Of a stretch of 14,190 nucleotides of DNA, positions 6,233 through 13,231 are shown in pieces. Each line of letters starts with the position of its first letter. Position 1 is the stretch's first letter. Origin of the DNA: JANLSE01 sp038214135 (lineage in GTDB: Bacteria; Chloroflexota; Chloroflexia; Chloroflexales; Roseiflexaceae); the NCBI GenBank assembly GCA_038214135.1, contig JBBQSD010000149.1:1-14190 (forward strand), in the 5' to 3' direction. Below the pieces are notes generated by a model. The model saw only the letters and a list, made by a program, of their open reading frames with translations. It was not told the origin of the DNA and made no database searches. The position numbers and the translations under genes are program-made.

Positions 6233-7183
6233 ATGCAGAAGTTCATTATCATCATCGCTCTTGCAGCAATCGTGTTGATTGGCTGTGGCCGCACTACTCC
6301 ATACGAGCCGCTCCCCGTACCAATAGCAACGCAAGCACCGACGGCGACAGATATACCAACTCAACTACCAATTCAACCTACAGTGAAGCCAACCAATGGG
6401 CCAACCGCAATCCCGCCAACCGATGTGACCGCTGCTGCCGAGTTGGTTGCGCGCCTGCGTGCGGCAGAGCAGCATTGGCAGGCTTCGCAGATCGCCAGCT
6501 ACCGCATAACAGTGTTAGAAATCCATAGCATCTGGTCGGCGCAGCGGATGACATTCACGGTGACAGATGGGCATGTCGTTGATCAGCAGAGCATGTGTAT
6601 CCCGGCTCCCAGCCAGGGCAAAACCTGTGCGATCCAGCCAGTTGAGCAATCCAACTATCTGGTGCCAGCGCTGTTTGCACAGGCCCGCAATCTGATCGAG
6701 CGGCAGCGCCCCGAGCATGTACGGCTGGAATTCGACCCAACACTTGGCTATCCAGTTTCGATTGGCTATGATGACCCCCAGATTCTTGATGAGGATTATG
6801 GCCTGAGGATTGAGAAATTCGAACAGCTTCCTGGCCGACCAGCCAATGAATTGGGTCAAACCATCCAACTGCATGTTGGTGAGCAAGCACAAGCCGGAGA
6901 TCTGACTGTGAAATTGGTGCGGATCGCTGAGGATTCACGCTGCCCAGCGAGTGTGAACTGTGCTTGGTCCGGCCAGGTGGTGGCTGAACTCTTGGTCACG
7001 GCTGCCAATCAGAATCCAGAATCGGTTACGCTGAAGCTGATAGGCACTGGTATGAAGCTGGAACAGCCGACCCTGGTTGCACAATCGTGGCATGTGCAGC
7101 TGACGAGTGTCACACCATACCCGCGCACACCAGATCCTATTCCAACCAAGGAGTATCGGGTGACGGTACGGATTGGGAAGTGA
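6233..7183 (+). CDS. Lipoprotein with DUF6174 domain and a second C-terminal beta-type domain
   Basis: 316 residues. ATG 6233 follows AAGGGG (6221-6226) by 6 bases; an ATG at 6228 is too close and out of frame. The signal peptide has a lipobox ending in Cys18 (VLIGC), so the protein is expected to be membrane-anchored outside the cytoplasm. Residues 20-65 form a Pro/Thr-rich linker. Residues about 70-197 match the DUF6174 pattern: HWQASQIASYRITV, VTDGHVV, and FDPTLGYPVSIGYDDPQILDEDYGLRIEKF read in parts. Residues about 207-315 form a second domain with GQTIQLHVGEQA, EDSRCPASVNCAWSGQ and a terminal EYRVTVRI strand; the EDSRCP...C-W-G motif recurs in uncharacterised bacterial secreted proteins. 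No enzyme motif is seen and the function is unknown. It is divergent from the protease and monocistronic as far as visible. Confidence 0.9.
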   Translation: MQKFIIIIALAAIVLIGCGRTTPYEPLPVPIATQAPTATDIPTQLPIQPTVKPTNGPTAIPPTDVTAAAELVARLRAAEQHWQASQIASYRITVLEIHSIWSAQRMTFTVTDGHVVDQQSMCIPAPSQGKTCAIQPVEQSNYLVPALFAQARNLIERQRPEHVRLEFDPTLGYPVSIGYDDPQILDEDYGLRIEKFEQLPGRPANELGQTIQLHVGEQAQAGDLTVKLVRIAEDSRCPASVNCAWSGQVVAELLVTAANQNPESVTLKLIGTGMKLEQPTLVAQSWHVQLTSVTPYPRTPDPIPTKEYRVTVRIGK

Positions 7184-7186
7184 GCG

Positions 7187-7203
7187 CAGGAGTCAGGAGA
7201 AGG
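7187..7203 (+). repeat. Short CAGGAGTCAGGAGAAGG repeat after the lipoprotein gene
   Basis: A CAGGAGTCAGGAGAAGG-type string directly follows the stop codon of the lipoprotein gene. The same string recurs at 8496-8512, directly after the broken beta-propeller gene, pointing to a dispersed short repeat that settles at gene ends. Confidence 0.6.
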
Positions 7204-7276
7204 GTTCTGTTGATAGCCTGCTGTGGGCTGATGGATCTTTACATGTTCATTGGGTATTGTTTGCGTCCACCATGTC

Positions 7277-7296
7277 CCGCAGGCTGAAGCCTGCGG
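7277..7296 (-). repeat. Dispersed hairpin repeat, inverted copy
   Basis: CCGCAGGC-TGAA-GCCTGCGG is the reverse complement of the hairpins at 1677 and 7340. GGGCTATGGGCTAGGGGC-type low-complexity DNA (7297-7325) separates it from the direct copy at 7340. Confidence 0.85.
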
Positions 7297-7339
7297 CTAT
7301 GGGCTAGGGGCTATTGGGCTATGGGCAACCATCCTTTTG

Positions 7340-7417
7340 CCGCAGGCTTCAGCCTGCGGTTGGATGAGCAATGCTATATCACCGAATTAGTGCTCAATTT
7401 CTATCAGCCTGCGAATG
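7340..7417 (+). repeat. Dispersed 78-bp repeat with perfect 8-bp hairpin (copy B)
   Basis: The hairpin CCGCAGGC-TTCA-GCCTGCGG lies at 7340-7359, and the second CAGCCTGCG at 7405-7413. The spacing of 65 bases between hairpin start and distal motif is identical to copy A at 1677. The gap from 7184 to 7589 holds only these repeats and unremarkable sequence; no gene is supported there. Confidence 0.8.
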
Positions 7418-7589
7418 GCGGGGCATCCATCGATCTGCCCGATTGGTTCATCAATGTTCATCATCCACTGATACACTTCTTTTCGCATTGCTTAGTAGCA
7501 GTTACCCGATCATTCGTATTGTATTGCGAGTGCATCGATGGTTTCTAGCTCGGTGGCATTGCCAAGCAATGGTAAGAAGGAGGATGTTC

Positions 7590-8484
7590 GTGCAAACGCA
7601 ACAATGGTGGGTGATCCGAAGGATTCTGCTCATAGCGAGTATTCTGTTTGTTGGAGTCGCTGCTTCAAGCTGTGTGCGCCCAGCAGCGCAAGCGCTCGTG
7701 TTGGATGATACTCTGGTCCAAAGCGCGAGTGTGGCAACCCAATCTGGTGATTTCCAATCTCCATTCGACTCAACGCCCAACCCGGATGCAACGGCAATCT
7801 AATACACAGCAACAGGCCCACAAGGGCCGAGTGTCTTTCAGGTTCCCGCAGCTGGTGGCGCGGCAGAGCTCCTGTTTGGCAGTGTACCATTGGTTGGCCC
7901 GGTTGGCATTGAAATCAGCAGCGATGGCAGCAAGGTGTATGTTGCCGATCCGCAGGCAAGCCAGATCTTTGTGATCCCAACAAGCGGTGATCACACGCCA
8001 ATGCCACTATCTGGCACGGCTGGAAGTATGCCGCGTGGAATGGCAATACGTATTGATCAGGGCCAGGATGTGCTGTATTTCACCGGCAAGGATGCGAGCG
8101 ATGGGCAGGTTGCGGTGTTCAAAATCCCTGCTGCTGGTGGCAATCAGCCGACGATTGTGGCCAAAGGGATGCCATTGGTAGAACCGGATGGGCTGGCAGT
8201 GACGCACACTGGAACTGTGTATGTCAGTGACCATGCGGCTGCGGGCGGTGGATTAGGCCGAATCTTTAAGATCGATGCCGGTGCCGTGATCACGATTGTT
8301 GATCGCGTGCGGGTTGGCAATCCTGCTGGTGAACCTGAACAATTTGCAGACTGGTTCGGTCACCAAGGGTATCGCCGAGAACCAGAAGGCAGGCGGCGTG
8401 CATCGCGCTCGCAATAGCAATACCTTCTCTTGGGCTGATCTGACATCGGGCGGGCGTGGGCGAGTCTATCGGATTGATCTCTAG
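7590..8484 (+). pseudogene. Broken beta-propeller (NHL/SMP-30-like) lipoprotein gene
   Basis: AGGAGG (7578-7583) points to GTG 7590 as start (spacing 6); the ATG at 7584 directly abuts it. The N-terminus has a hydrophobic signal segment ending AASSC, a partial lipobox, then a short linker. TAA at 7800-7802 interrupts the frame after ATAI. The same frame continues with clear propeller-like repeats: VFQVPAAGG, GPVGIEISSDGSKVYVADPQ, PRGMAIRIDQGQDVLYFTG, EPDGLAVTHTGTVYVSDHAA, GRIFKIDAG. Near 8325-8335 sense moves to the +1 frame (LVNLNNLQTGSVTKG, GGVHRARNSNTFSWADL, GRGRVYRIDL) and stops at 8484. About one propeller strand pair seems missing at this junction, suggesting a small deletion. When intact it would probably have been a secreted sugar-lactone-lactonase-like or ligand-binding propeller. 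Two independent lesions make a sequencing artefact less likely than decay. Confidence 0.82.
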
Positions 8485-8486
8485 AA

Positions 8487-8629
8487 GTCAGGAGTCAGGA
8501 GTCAGGAGAAGGCTTGCGCTCATTCTGGCTTCTGGCTTCTGAATACTCGGTACCCATTCTGGCTTCTGAATACTGGCTTCTGAATACTCGGTACCCATTC
8601 TGGCTTCTGAATACTGACTCCTGAATACT
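8487..8629. repeat. Cluster of short tandem repeats: GTCAGGA x3 and GGCTTCTGAATACT x4
   Basis: Three 7-bp units GTCAGGA (8487-8507) are followed by four exact copies of the 14-mer GGCTTCTGAATACT (8534-8547, 8561-8574, 8575-8588, 8602-8615) and a fifth variant GACTCCTGAATACT (8616-8629). CTCGGTACC occurs twice between them. CTGACTCCTGA (8614-8624) is complementary to part of the GTCAGGA array, so the cluster can fold on itself. It fills the space between the convergent stops at 8484 (plus) and 8634 (minus). Confidence 0.85.
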
Positions 8630-8633
8630 CGTG

Positions 8634-8927
8634 TCAGCCATTCTCACGAACAAACAACTGCGAATTCAGGAGTGCGTCAACATCACTTGCATCAATGGCA
8701 ATCACTATTCCGGCTTTTTCGAAATAGTAACTGTTTCCTGTGTGGGTACCGCGCAGCACAAGTTGCGTTGCACCAAGATATCGCAGCGGCACCGTGCTTG
8801 CTTCGATTGGCTGCGGTGCCGTTTGGGCAGGCAAGGCCTGTGAAGATACCTGTGAATATGGTTGTATGCTCGTGCGCGCAGTGGCAGATCTCGCTAACGC
8901 CGCACGTTTTTGTCCACAGCATGACAT
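8634..8927 (-). CDS. Small MSCCG-type conserved protein, unknown function
   Basis: 97 residues. The frame opens further upstream, but ATG 8925-8927 has AGGAG (8935-8939) 7 bases before it and gives the typical MSCCGQKRAAL start. A Ser/Ala/Gln/Thr-rich linker leads to a compact C-terminal unit: PLRYLGATQLVLRGTHTG, YYFEKAGIVIAIDASDVDALL, and NSQLFVREN. I recall similar small Cys-Cys-started proteins with this PLRYLG...RG..TG..Y pattern among phage-related and tail-cluster hypotheticals, but cannot confirm the family from sequence alone. It is the last gene of the minus-strand trio. Its start lies 2 bases beyond the stop of the DUF1360-like gene, so the two are almost certainly co-transcribed and possibly translationally coupled. 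Confidence 0.75.
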   Translation of the reverse strand: MSCCGQKRAALARSATARTSIQPYSQVSSQALPAQTAPQPIEASTVPLRYLGATQLVLRGTHTGNSYYFEKAGIVIAIDASDVDALLNSQLFVRENG

Positions 8928-8929
8928 TC

Positions 8930-9301
8930 TTATTCTCCTGTGGTTGTGTTGATCGATGTGGCTGGCATTGTTGCGCGCTGGGCGTAGCATTCCAACAACG
9001 CTGCACCGCCCGAAATCGCAAGCCAGGCCGCAACGCCTGCTGGTATGCTATTGGCCAGCGTAAAGGCGAATGGTATCGCAACCCAGATACTCAGGCAATA
9101 CGGGCAATCCATAAGATGCCCGATCACGCCATCGCCAGCACGCGCCCGCAGCCGCACGATGATATCGAATGGGCCATCCTCGCGGGCGATCAGATGGGCG
9201 ACACGCCATGTGGCGAGAATGGCAATGATCAGGCGAAACCAGATTGGCCAATCTGACATATGCGTGTTTGCACTGCGTGAGGCGATATGTTCGCCCCACA
9301 C
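8930..9301 (-). CDS. DUF1360-like small membrane protein
   Basis: 123 residues if started at GTG 9299-9301, which has AGAGGG (9306-9311) 4 bases upstream. ATG 9257-9259 (109 residues, MSDWPIWF) is the main alternative and better fits the family, but has no Shine-Dalgarno. Features: a first hydrophobic segment, WFRLIIAILATWRVAHLI; a central hydrophilic stretch with REDGPFD and RLRARAGDGVIGHL; the motif DCPYCLSIWVAIPFAF; and a last hydrophobic segment, AGVAAWLAISGGAALLE. The order TWRVAHLI-ED-CPYC-W is the signature I associate with DUF1360, a membrane family of unknown function seen in bacteria and some phages. The two Cys of CPYC could bind metal or be redox-active. It sits between the 718-residue protein and the MSCCG protein on the same strand. 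Confidence 0.78.
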   Translation of the reverse strand: MWGEHIASRSANTHMSDWPIWFRLIIAILATWRVAHLIAREDGPFDIIVRLRARAGDGVIGHLMDCPYCLSIWVAIPFAFTLANSIPAGVAAWLAISGGAALLECYAQRATMPATSINTTTGE

Positions 9302-9331
9302 AGTGCCCTCTCATTCATACAAGGCGGCCCA

Positions 9332-11488
9332 CTAATCCGCGTTGATCACCGAGAACGAGAAGCTTGGTGTGACGTGAATATCCGCTGGATTGTATTCGTA
9401 CATCGGCACCTGCAAATGCCCAGTATCGCCTCCCGCCGGATTGAGCGCCCTGCTTGCCGCCCAGGCACTGAACGAATAGGTGCCCTGCAATGCACTGGCC
9501 GCCAGGGTGAAGAAGGCGGTAATCCCCACCGAGTTATCGTTCACGGTTTTGTGCCAGTGTGATGCGCTGGTTGCAGTTGGGAACCAATCGGCTGGCGCAC
9601 CAGAGACATAGGTGATCTCACCGGCACCACAGCCGCCACTTCCCAATGTTACATCGCGCAGGTGGTTGGCGGATGCGCTGAATGTGACCCGGAATTCCAG
9701 GCTCTGTGGCAAAGAACCACGGTTGACCACTGGGCATGGGAACACCAGCGGCTGGAATGGGCCAACGCCATTCTTGCGATACTCTACCTGGAACGTGGTG
9801 GTCGGGTAGCTGTTATCGACATGGAAGGCGACGGTGTCGGTAACAGGCTGTGGCGAGAGCGGAACAATCCCATTGCCCAGCTCGATCTTGAGCACATGCT
9901 TGCCATTGCCAGATTGGTAGGTGTTCCAATCCAACACCAGCTTTTCTGGTTCCCAATCGTGTGGATTAGTACCCTTTGGAATTACAATCGGGTACCAGCC
10001 AGCAGCCGATGGCACAACATGCTGATATTCAGTGATTGTGCCGCTTGGATCGAGCCGTGTCACCCACCACGATTGATTCAGGATTGGCAAGAATGGCCCG
10101 GCGGATGGGCTACCAACCGGCGTGTAGCTATCCAGGATGCGATAGTGCGTGGCTTTGGTGCCAACATCAACGCAGCCATAGATCGGCACCACTCCATAGA
10201 ACGGCGATTGCGCGGGAGTGATGGGCATCGGGTTGCTCGGGTTGCCGGATGGATGCGGGCGATTGGGCCGGATGGCATAGCCAGCCACTGGATCATACAT
10301 GGTCGCATCGCCACGAACGGGCATACGGCCAGCGCGATAGATCGCCGGTGTATTGCCACACGGAATATCGATGATCTCGCCACATTCAGGGATGGAGATG
10401 GCAATCGGCGAGGCCACCAGTTTGATTGCAGGCAGTGTTCCGGCATCCCAGCGCACCTTGAAGAATCCCTCGGAATAGATCGTTTCCTCGACACCATCGC
10501 CATTCACATCCTGGGTGACACGAAATGTGATATCGGGAATATCGATGATTGGCATCCATTCGGGCACGAAAATATCGATACAGCGCCGGAATGGCCCAAC
10601 AAACTGGCGCAGATCGAAGCTGCTGAGTGCTTTTGCATCCATGTTGAGGCGTGCGCCAAGCGTGCTGCGAACCGCATCCAGCGAAAGTTGTGTGCCGCTG
10701 CGCGCTTCCTTCTTCGTGTCGGGCTTCGTGTCGGGATTGAAATCGACCAGCTGGAACTCACTTGGCAGTGGTGGCGCAATCGGCATCTCAAAGGCATCGT
10801 CCCCAAGCAGATCCATCACCTCGGTTGTGTTCGCGCCAAGCGAGAGGCGGCTGAGCACCAATCCCAATCGACGTGCGGTATCGCGGCCAAGGCTCTGTTC
10901 AACGGTTGCAAGCAATTGCCCACGATCACGCCCAAGCAGCGGGCCTGGATCTGGCCATGGCTTCGGGAAGGGAACGACCTCGCGGGGGATCAGGCCATCG
11001 AGAATATCGGCCAGCGATGGGCGCTCGAAGATAATCGGGAAGCACAGCCGCTCCTTGCGCCACTTCAGAATCCAATCGATATCCCAGCGCGGCACGTACA
11101 CGCAAAAATTACCGCACTTATCGGTTTTGACCGTCGCCAGAACTTCGCGCCGACAGTTGAACGGAAAATACCAGGCATACTTTGAACTGCTCGGAAAGTA
11201 ACCAAGCACAGAACAATCCGTATCCTCGACAACCACGGTGGCATAGGCCACTGGATACTCAATACCGGTTATTGGATCCTTCTTGACCACTCTACCGCAG
11301 ACTTTGCGGAAAAACAGGTGCAATGGATCAATGGTGAAGCGATACTTCTCACTGATCTGCGCAACTGTCAGGCCAACCAGTTCTTTTGCGGAAATGTTAT
11401 TCAACCCAGCAAGACGCTCAGCCTGGATACTTGTCAGCTTGATCTGGTCAGGATCGACATTTAAACGGTTCGAATGTGCTGTTGCCAT
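9332..11488 (-). CDS. 718-residue multidomain protein of unknown function with transthyretin-like N-terminal domain
   Basis: Start ATG 11486-11488 has AAAGGAG (11496-11502) 7 bases upstream. No signal peptide or membrane segment is seen. Residues 17-50 form a short helical region (AERLAGLNNISAKELVGL). Residues about 60-135 resemble a carboxypeptidase-regulatory/transthyretin-like beta domain: VCGRVV, PVAYATVVVEDTDC, VKTDKCGNFCVYVPRWDID, with four or more Cys. Residues 150-300 are mixed (FERPSLADIL, proline run, RDRGQLLATVEQSLGRDTARRLG, LDAVRSTLGARLNMDAKAL). Residues about 305-380 include DVNGDGVEETIYSEGFFKVRW, an acidic DxNxDG loop like a calcium site. The rest (about 380-718) is beta-rich, with WWVTRLDPSGTI, LVLDWNTYQSGNGKHVLKIEL, VAFHVDNSYPTTTFQVEY and a final SFSFSVINAD. 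I do not recognise a characterised family. It leads a tight three-gene minus-strand block. Confidence 0.85.
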   Translation of the reverse strand: MATAHSNRLNVDPDQIKLTSIQAERLAGLNNISAKELVGLTVAQISEKYRFTIDPLHLFFRKVCGRVVKKDPITGIEYPVAYATVVVEDTDCSVLGYFPSSSKYAWYFPFNCRREVLATVKTDKCGNFCVYVPRWDIDWILKWRKERLCFPIIFERPSLADILDGLIPREVVPFPKPWPDPGPLLGRDRGQLLATVEQSLGRDTARRLGLVLSRLSLGANTTEVMDLLGDDAFEMPIAPPLPSEFQLVDFNPDTKPDTKKEARSGTQLSLDAVRSTLGARLNMDAKALSSFDLRQFVGPFRRCIDIFVPEWMPIIDIPDITFRVTQDVNGDGVEETIYSEGFFKVRWDAGTLPAIKLVASPIAISIPECGEIIDIPCGNTPAIYRAGRMPVRGDATMYDPVAGYAIRPNRPHPSGNPSNPMPITPAQSPFYGVVPIYGCVDVGTKATHYRILDSYTPVGSPSAGPFLPILNQSWWVTRLDPSGTITEYQHVVPSAAGWYPIVIPKGTNPHDWEPEKLVLDWNTYQSGNGKHVLKIELGNGIVPLSPQPVTDTVAFHVDNSYPTTTFQVEYRKNGVGPFQPLVFPCPVVNRGSLPQSLEFRVTFSASANHLRDVTLGSGGCGAGEITYVSGAPADWFPTATSASHWHKTVNDNSVGITAFFTLAASALQGTYSFSAWAASRALNPAGGDTGHLQVPMYEYNPADIHVTPSFSFSVINAD

Positions 11489-11637
11489 GGGAATGCTCCT
11501 TTAGCATGTGTGCAGATGCAGTGCTGATTCGCATAGCTACTGTTCTACATATGTTCGTTATTGTACGCATAACACGATGATATGCGCGCTATTCACTTGC
11601 TATGTGTATATTCACCTCCTTTGAATGTATATTTGTG

Positions 11638-11663
11638 TATAATAAGTTAGCCGTATGTACGGC
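11638..11663 (+). promoter_or_regulatory. TATAAT box followed by the palindrome GCCGTA-TG-TACGGC
   Basis: TATAAT at 11638-11643 is followed 6 bases later by a perfect 6+6 palindrome (11650-11663) where transcription would start. No convincing -35 is seen at normal spacing, and no gene follows closely on the plus strand, so a short untranslated RNA or chance are both possible. Confidence 0.3.
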
Positions 11664-12011
11664 TGCGAGTAAGCATGAGTAATTGTGATTGGTAACAAGG
11701 CACTCTGAATAAAGGCCGTTATAGTGTTTGTACCAGAAGCATTTATTATGCATCTGTGTACCACACGGTGTTAGTATGAGTACTTGGCGAGGAAATGTAA
11801 ACGATCTATTAACTATCGTTATTTCTGCCAGGTGCATGTAATATAAGAAACAATATATGTTTCTGTTTGCTGGAAATACAAACGCAGATAATGATAGAAT
11901 TAGGGATTACACAACAAACTATTTTTGGTAGTATACTGAAATAATAGCGTTGCGTTGTTGTATACTGCTTTGGAGTGGGCTAAAGTCCTTGAACGAATCT
12001 TGATCGATGTA

Positions 12012-12121
12012 TGGTATACTCCTCGCTGCTGCGTTTATAGGTGGTAGTTCGTCAGGCTACTACGATGGGTACATACCGGCGTGATATATCGTGCGCCTGT
12101 GGATTGCACCCTTTCAAGGGT
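12012..12121 (+). promoter_or_regulatory. Extended -10 promoter and downstream palindrome before the hydrolase gene
   Basis: TGG-TATACT (12012-12020) is an extended -10 element, with TTGAAC 20 bases upstream of the hexamer as a poor -35. Inside the resulting leader lies a perfect palindrome ACCCTT-TC-AAGGGT (12108-12121), a candidate operator or hairpin 70 bases before the start codon. Confidence 0.4.
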
Positions 12122-12191
12122 CGGATACGCTCCTGTGGCTGATTGATTGCCGATTATATGGCATCGTTTGAATTGAACAGCGAGGCGATTA

Positions 12192-13018
12192 ATGAGTCAA
12201 TCAGGCGCAGTATTGCTACTATGGCCCGATCAGGCACCAGGGGCGCTTGGCGTGCAGCCACAGAATATTCCGAGCATCACACCCTACCTTCCGCTGGCTA
12301 GTGCGCCAACTGGTGCGGCAATGCTGATCTGCCCCGGTGGCGGCTATGGGGCATTAACACCGCACGAAGGGCACGATTATGCACTATGGCTGAACACGCT
12401 TGGGATCACCTGTTTTGTGGTGCAGTATCGGCTTGGAACGGATGGCTACCGGCACCGTGGATGCTTGCCGATGCGGCACGAGCCATGCGCGTGGTGCGCG
12501 CCAGGGCTGCTGAATGGCAGATCGGCCCACAACGTATTGGTGTAATGGGTTCCTCTGCAGGTGGGCATCTGGCAGCTACCCTACTCACCCATTTCGATGA
12601 TGGTGATCTGGACGCTGGCGATCCAATCGAGCGCGTTTCGTCACGGCCCGATCTTGGAATCCTGTGCTATCCGGTCATCTCGATGGGCGCGCTTGGACAT
12701 GCTGGTTCACGCCAGAACCTGCTTGGCGAGAATCCCGCGCCAGAGTTAATCACATTACTCTCCAACGAACTCCAGGTGACAGCCCAAACACCGCCGTGTT
12801 TTCTGTGGCATACCTGGGAAGATGAGACGGTGCTTGTTGAAAACAGCCTCGTGTTTGCCACAGCACTGCGCCAGCATATGGTTCCCTTCGATCTACATAT
12901 CTACCAGCATGGCAGGCATGGTCTTGGCCTCGACGATACCGAGCCATTTTATCAGCCACATCCCTGGGCCGCCGATCTGATCCTCTGGCTGCGTGGGTAT
13001 GGGTTTGTGCCTGCGTGA
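12192..13018 (+). pseudogene. Alpha/beta hydrolase (esterase/lipase-like) broken by a one-base deletion
   Basis: ATG 12192 has GAGG (12182-12185) 6 bases upstream. The first frame reads to DGYRH (codon 12453-12455). The homologous reading then continues in another frame as PWMLADAARAMRVVRARAAEW, through to the stop at 13018. Sharing of C12455 by CAC and CCG shows that one C of a CCC run is missing. Restoring it gives 275 residues with a complete catalytic set: oxyanion loop PGGGYG (48-53), nucleophile Ser122 in GSSAG, Asp211 in HTWEDETV, and His243 in HGRHG. This matches acetylesterase/acetyl-xylan-esterase-like enzymes that cleave small esters, probably in the cytoplasm as no signal peptide is seen. 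The homopolymer position means a sequencing error is quite possible, in which case the gene is intact. Confidence 0.88.
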
Positions 13019-13057
13019 TGCCCTATAGCCACATGCAGAACTATTGATTCTGCGTTG

Positions 13058-13100
13058 CCCCCGGCCCCTCCTCCACCAGTGGGAGCGGCAGGGGAGAGGG
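13058..13100. repeat. Imperfect C/G-rich inverted repeat after the hydrolase gene
   Basis: GCCCCTCCTCCAC-type and GTGGGAGCGGCAGGGG-type arms face each other around CCAGT. It is a degenerate relative of the perfect hairpin at 13995-14048, with the shared CCCCTCTCCC-like arms. It may act as a terminator or a REP-type repeat; there is no T tract. Confidence 0.6.
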
Positions 13101-13167
13101 AAATCCAGCGCAAAATACCCGATCATGTAATTTCCAGAGTACTCATGCCCGCCGAAAGAAATAGTGC

Positions 13168-13196
13168 TTGACACACGCACAAAACTGGGATATTAT
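13168..13196 (+). promoter_or_regulatory. Sigma-70-type promoter for the MerR gene
   Basis: TTGACA (13168-13173) and TATTAT (13191-13196) are 17 bases apart. The predicted start near 13203 leaves a leader of about 30 bases before ATG 13232. Confidence 0.8.
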
Positions 13197-13200
13197 CACT

Positions 13201-13216
13201 TTGACGTTAACGTCAA
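13201..13216. promoter_or_regulatory. Perfect 16-bp palindromic operator at the MerR transcription start
   Basis: TTGACGTTAACGTCAA is its own reverse complement and covers the predicted transcription start of the MerR gene. The position suits negative autoregulation. A related GTTAAC-centred palindrome lies after the gene at 13640-13660, which supports both being sites for this MerR protein. Confidence 0.75.
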
Positions 13217-13231
13217 GGTTGTGTAGGCACT

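Larger units (their letters stand above)
11489..12191. other. AT-rich intergenic region of about 700 bp, no gene supported
   Basis: It separates the divergently transcribed 718-residue protein gene and the hydrolase gene. An 82-codon minus-strand frame at 11589-11837 has no ribosome binding site or recognisable domain. Visible structure: GTTAT-N7-ATAAC (11557-11573); AACGAT-N9-ATCGTT (11800-11820); a hairpin AGAAACA-ATATA-TGTTTCT (11846-11864); and three TATACT hexamers (11932-11937, 11961-11966, 12015-12020). The base composition differs visibly from the flanking genes. Confidence 0.6.

Noticed and set aside
8534..8629. Possible CRISPR array in the short-repeat cluster
   Set aside because: The repeats are 14 bp with irregular gaps of 0-13 bases and no unique spacers of constant length.
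9662..11185. Long plus-strand open frame opposite the 718-residue gene
   Set aside because: It is antisense to a gene with a strong ribosome binding site and domain-like sequence. Its translation is rich in Trp, Ile and His without family motifs, typical of a shadow frame in biased codon usage.
11589..11837. Minus-strand open frame of 82 codons in the AT-rich gap
   Set aside because: No Shine-Dalgarno, no recognisable domain, odd composition rich in Asn, His and Tyr as expected from translated AT-rich intergenic DNA.
13058..13100. Possible intrinsic terminator of the hydrolase gene
   Set aside because: Imperfect stem without a T run; better described as a degenerate member of the C/G-rich repeat family.
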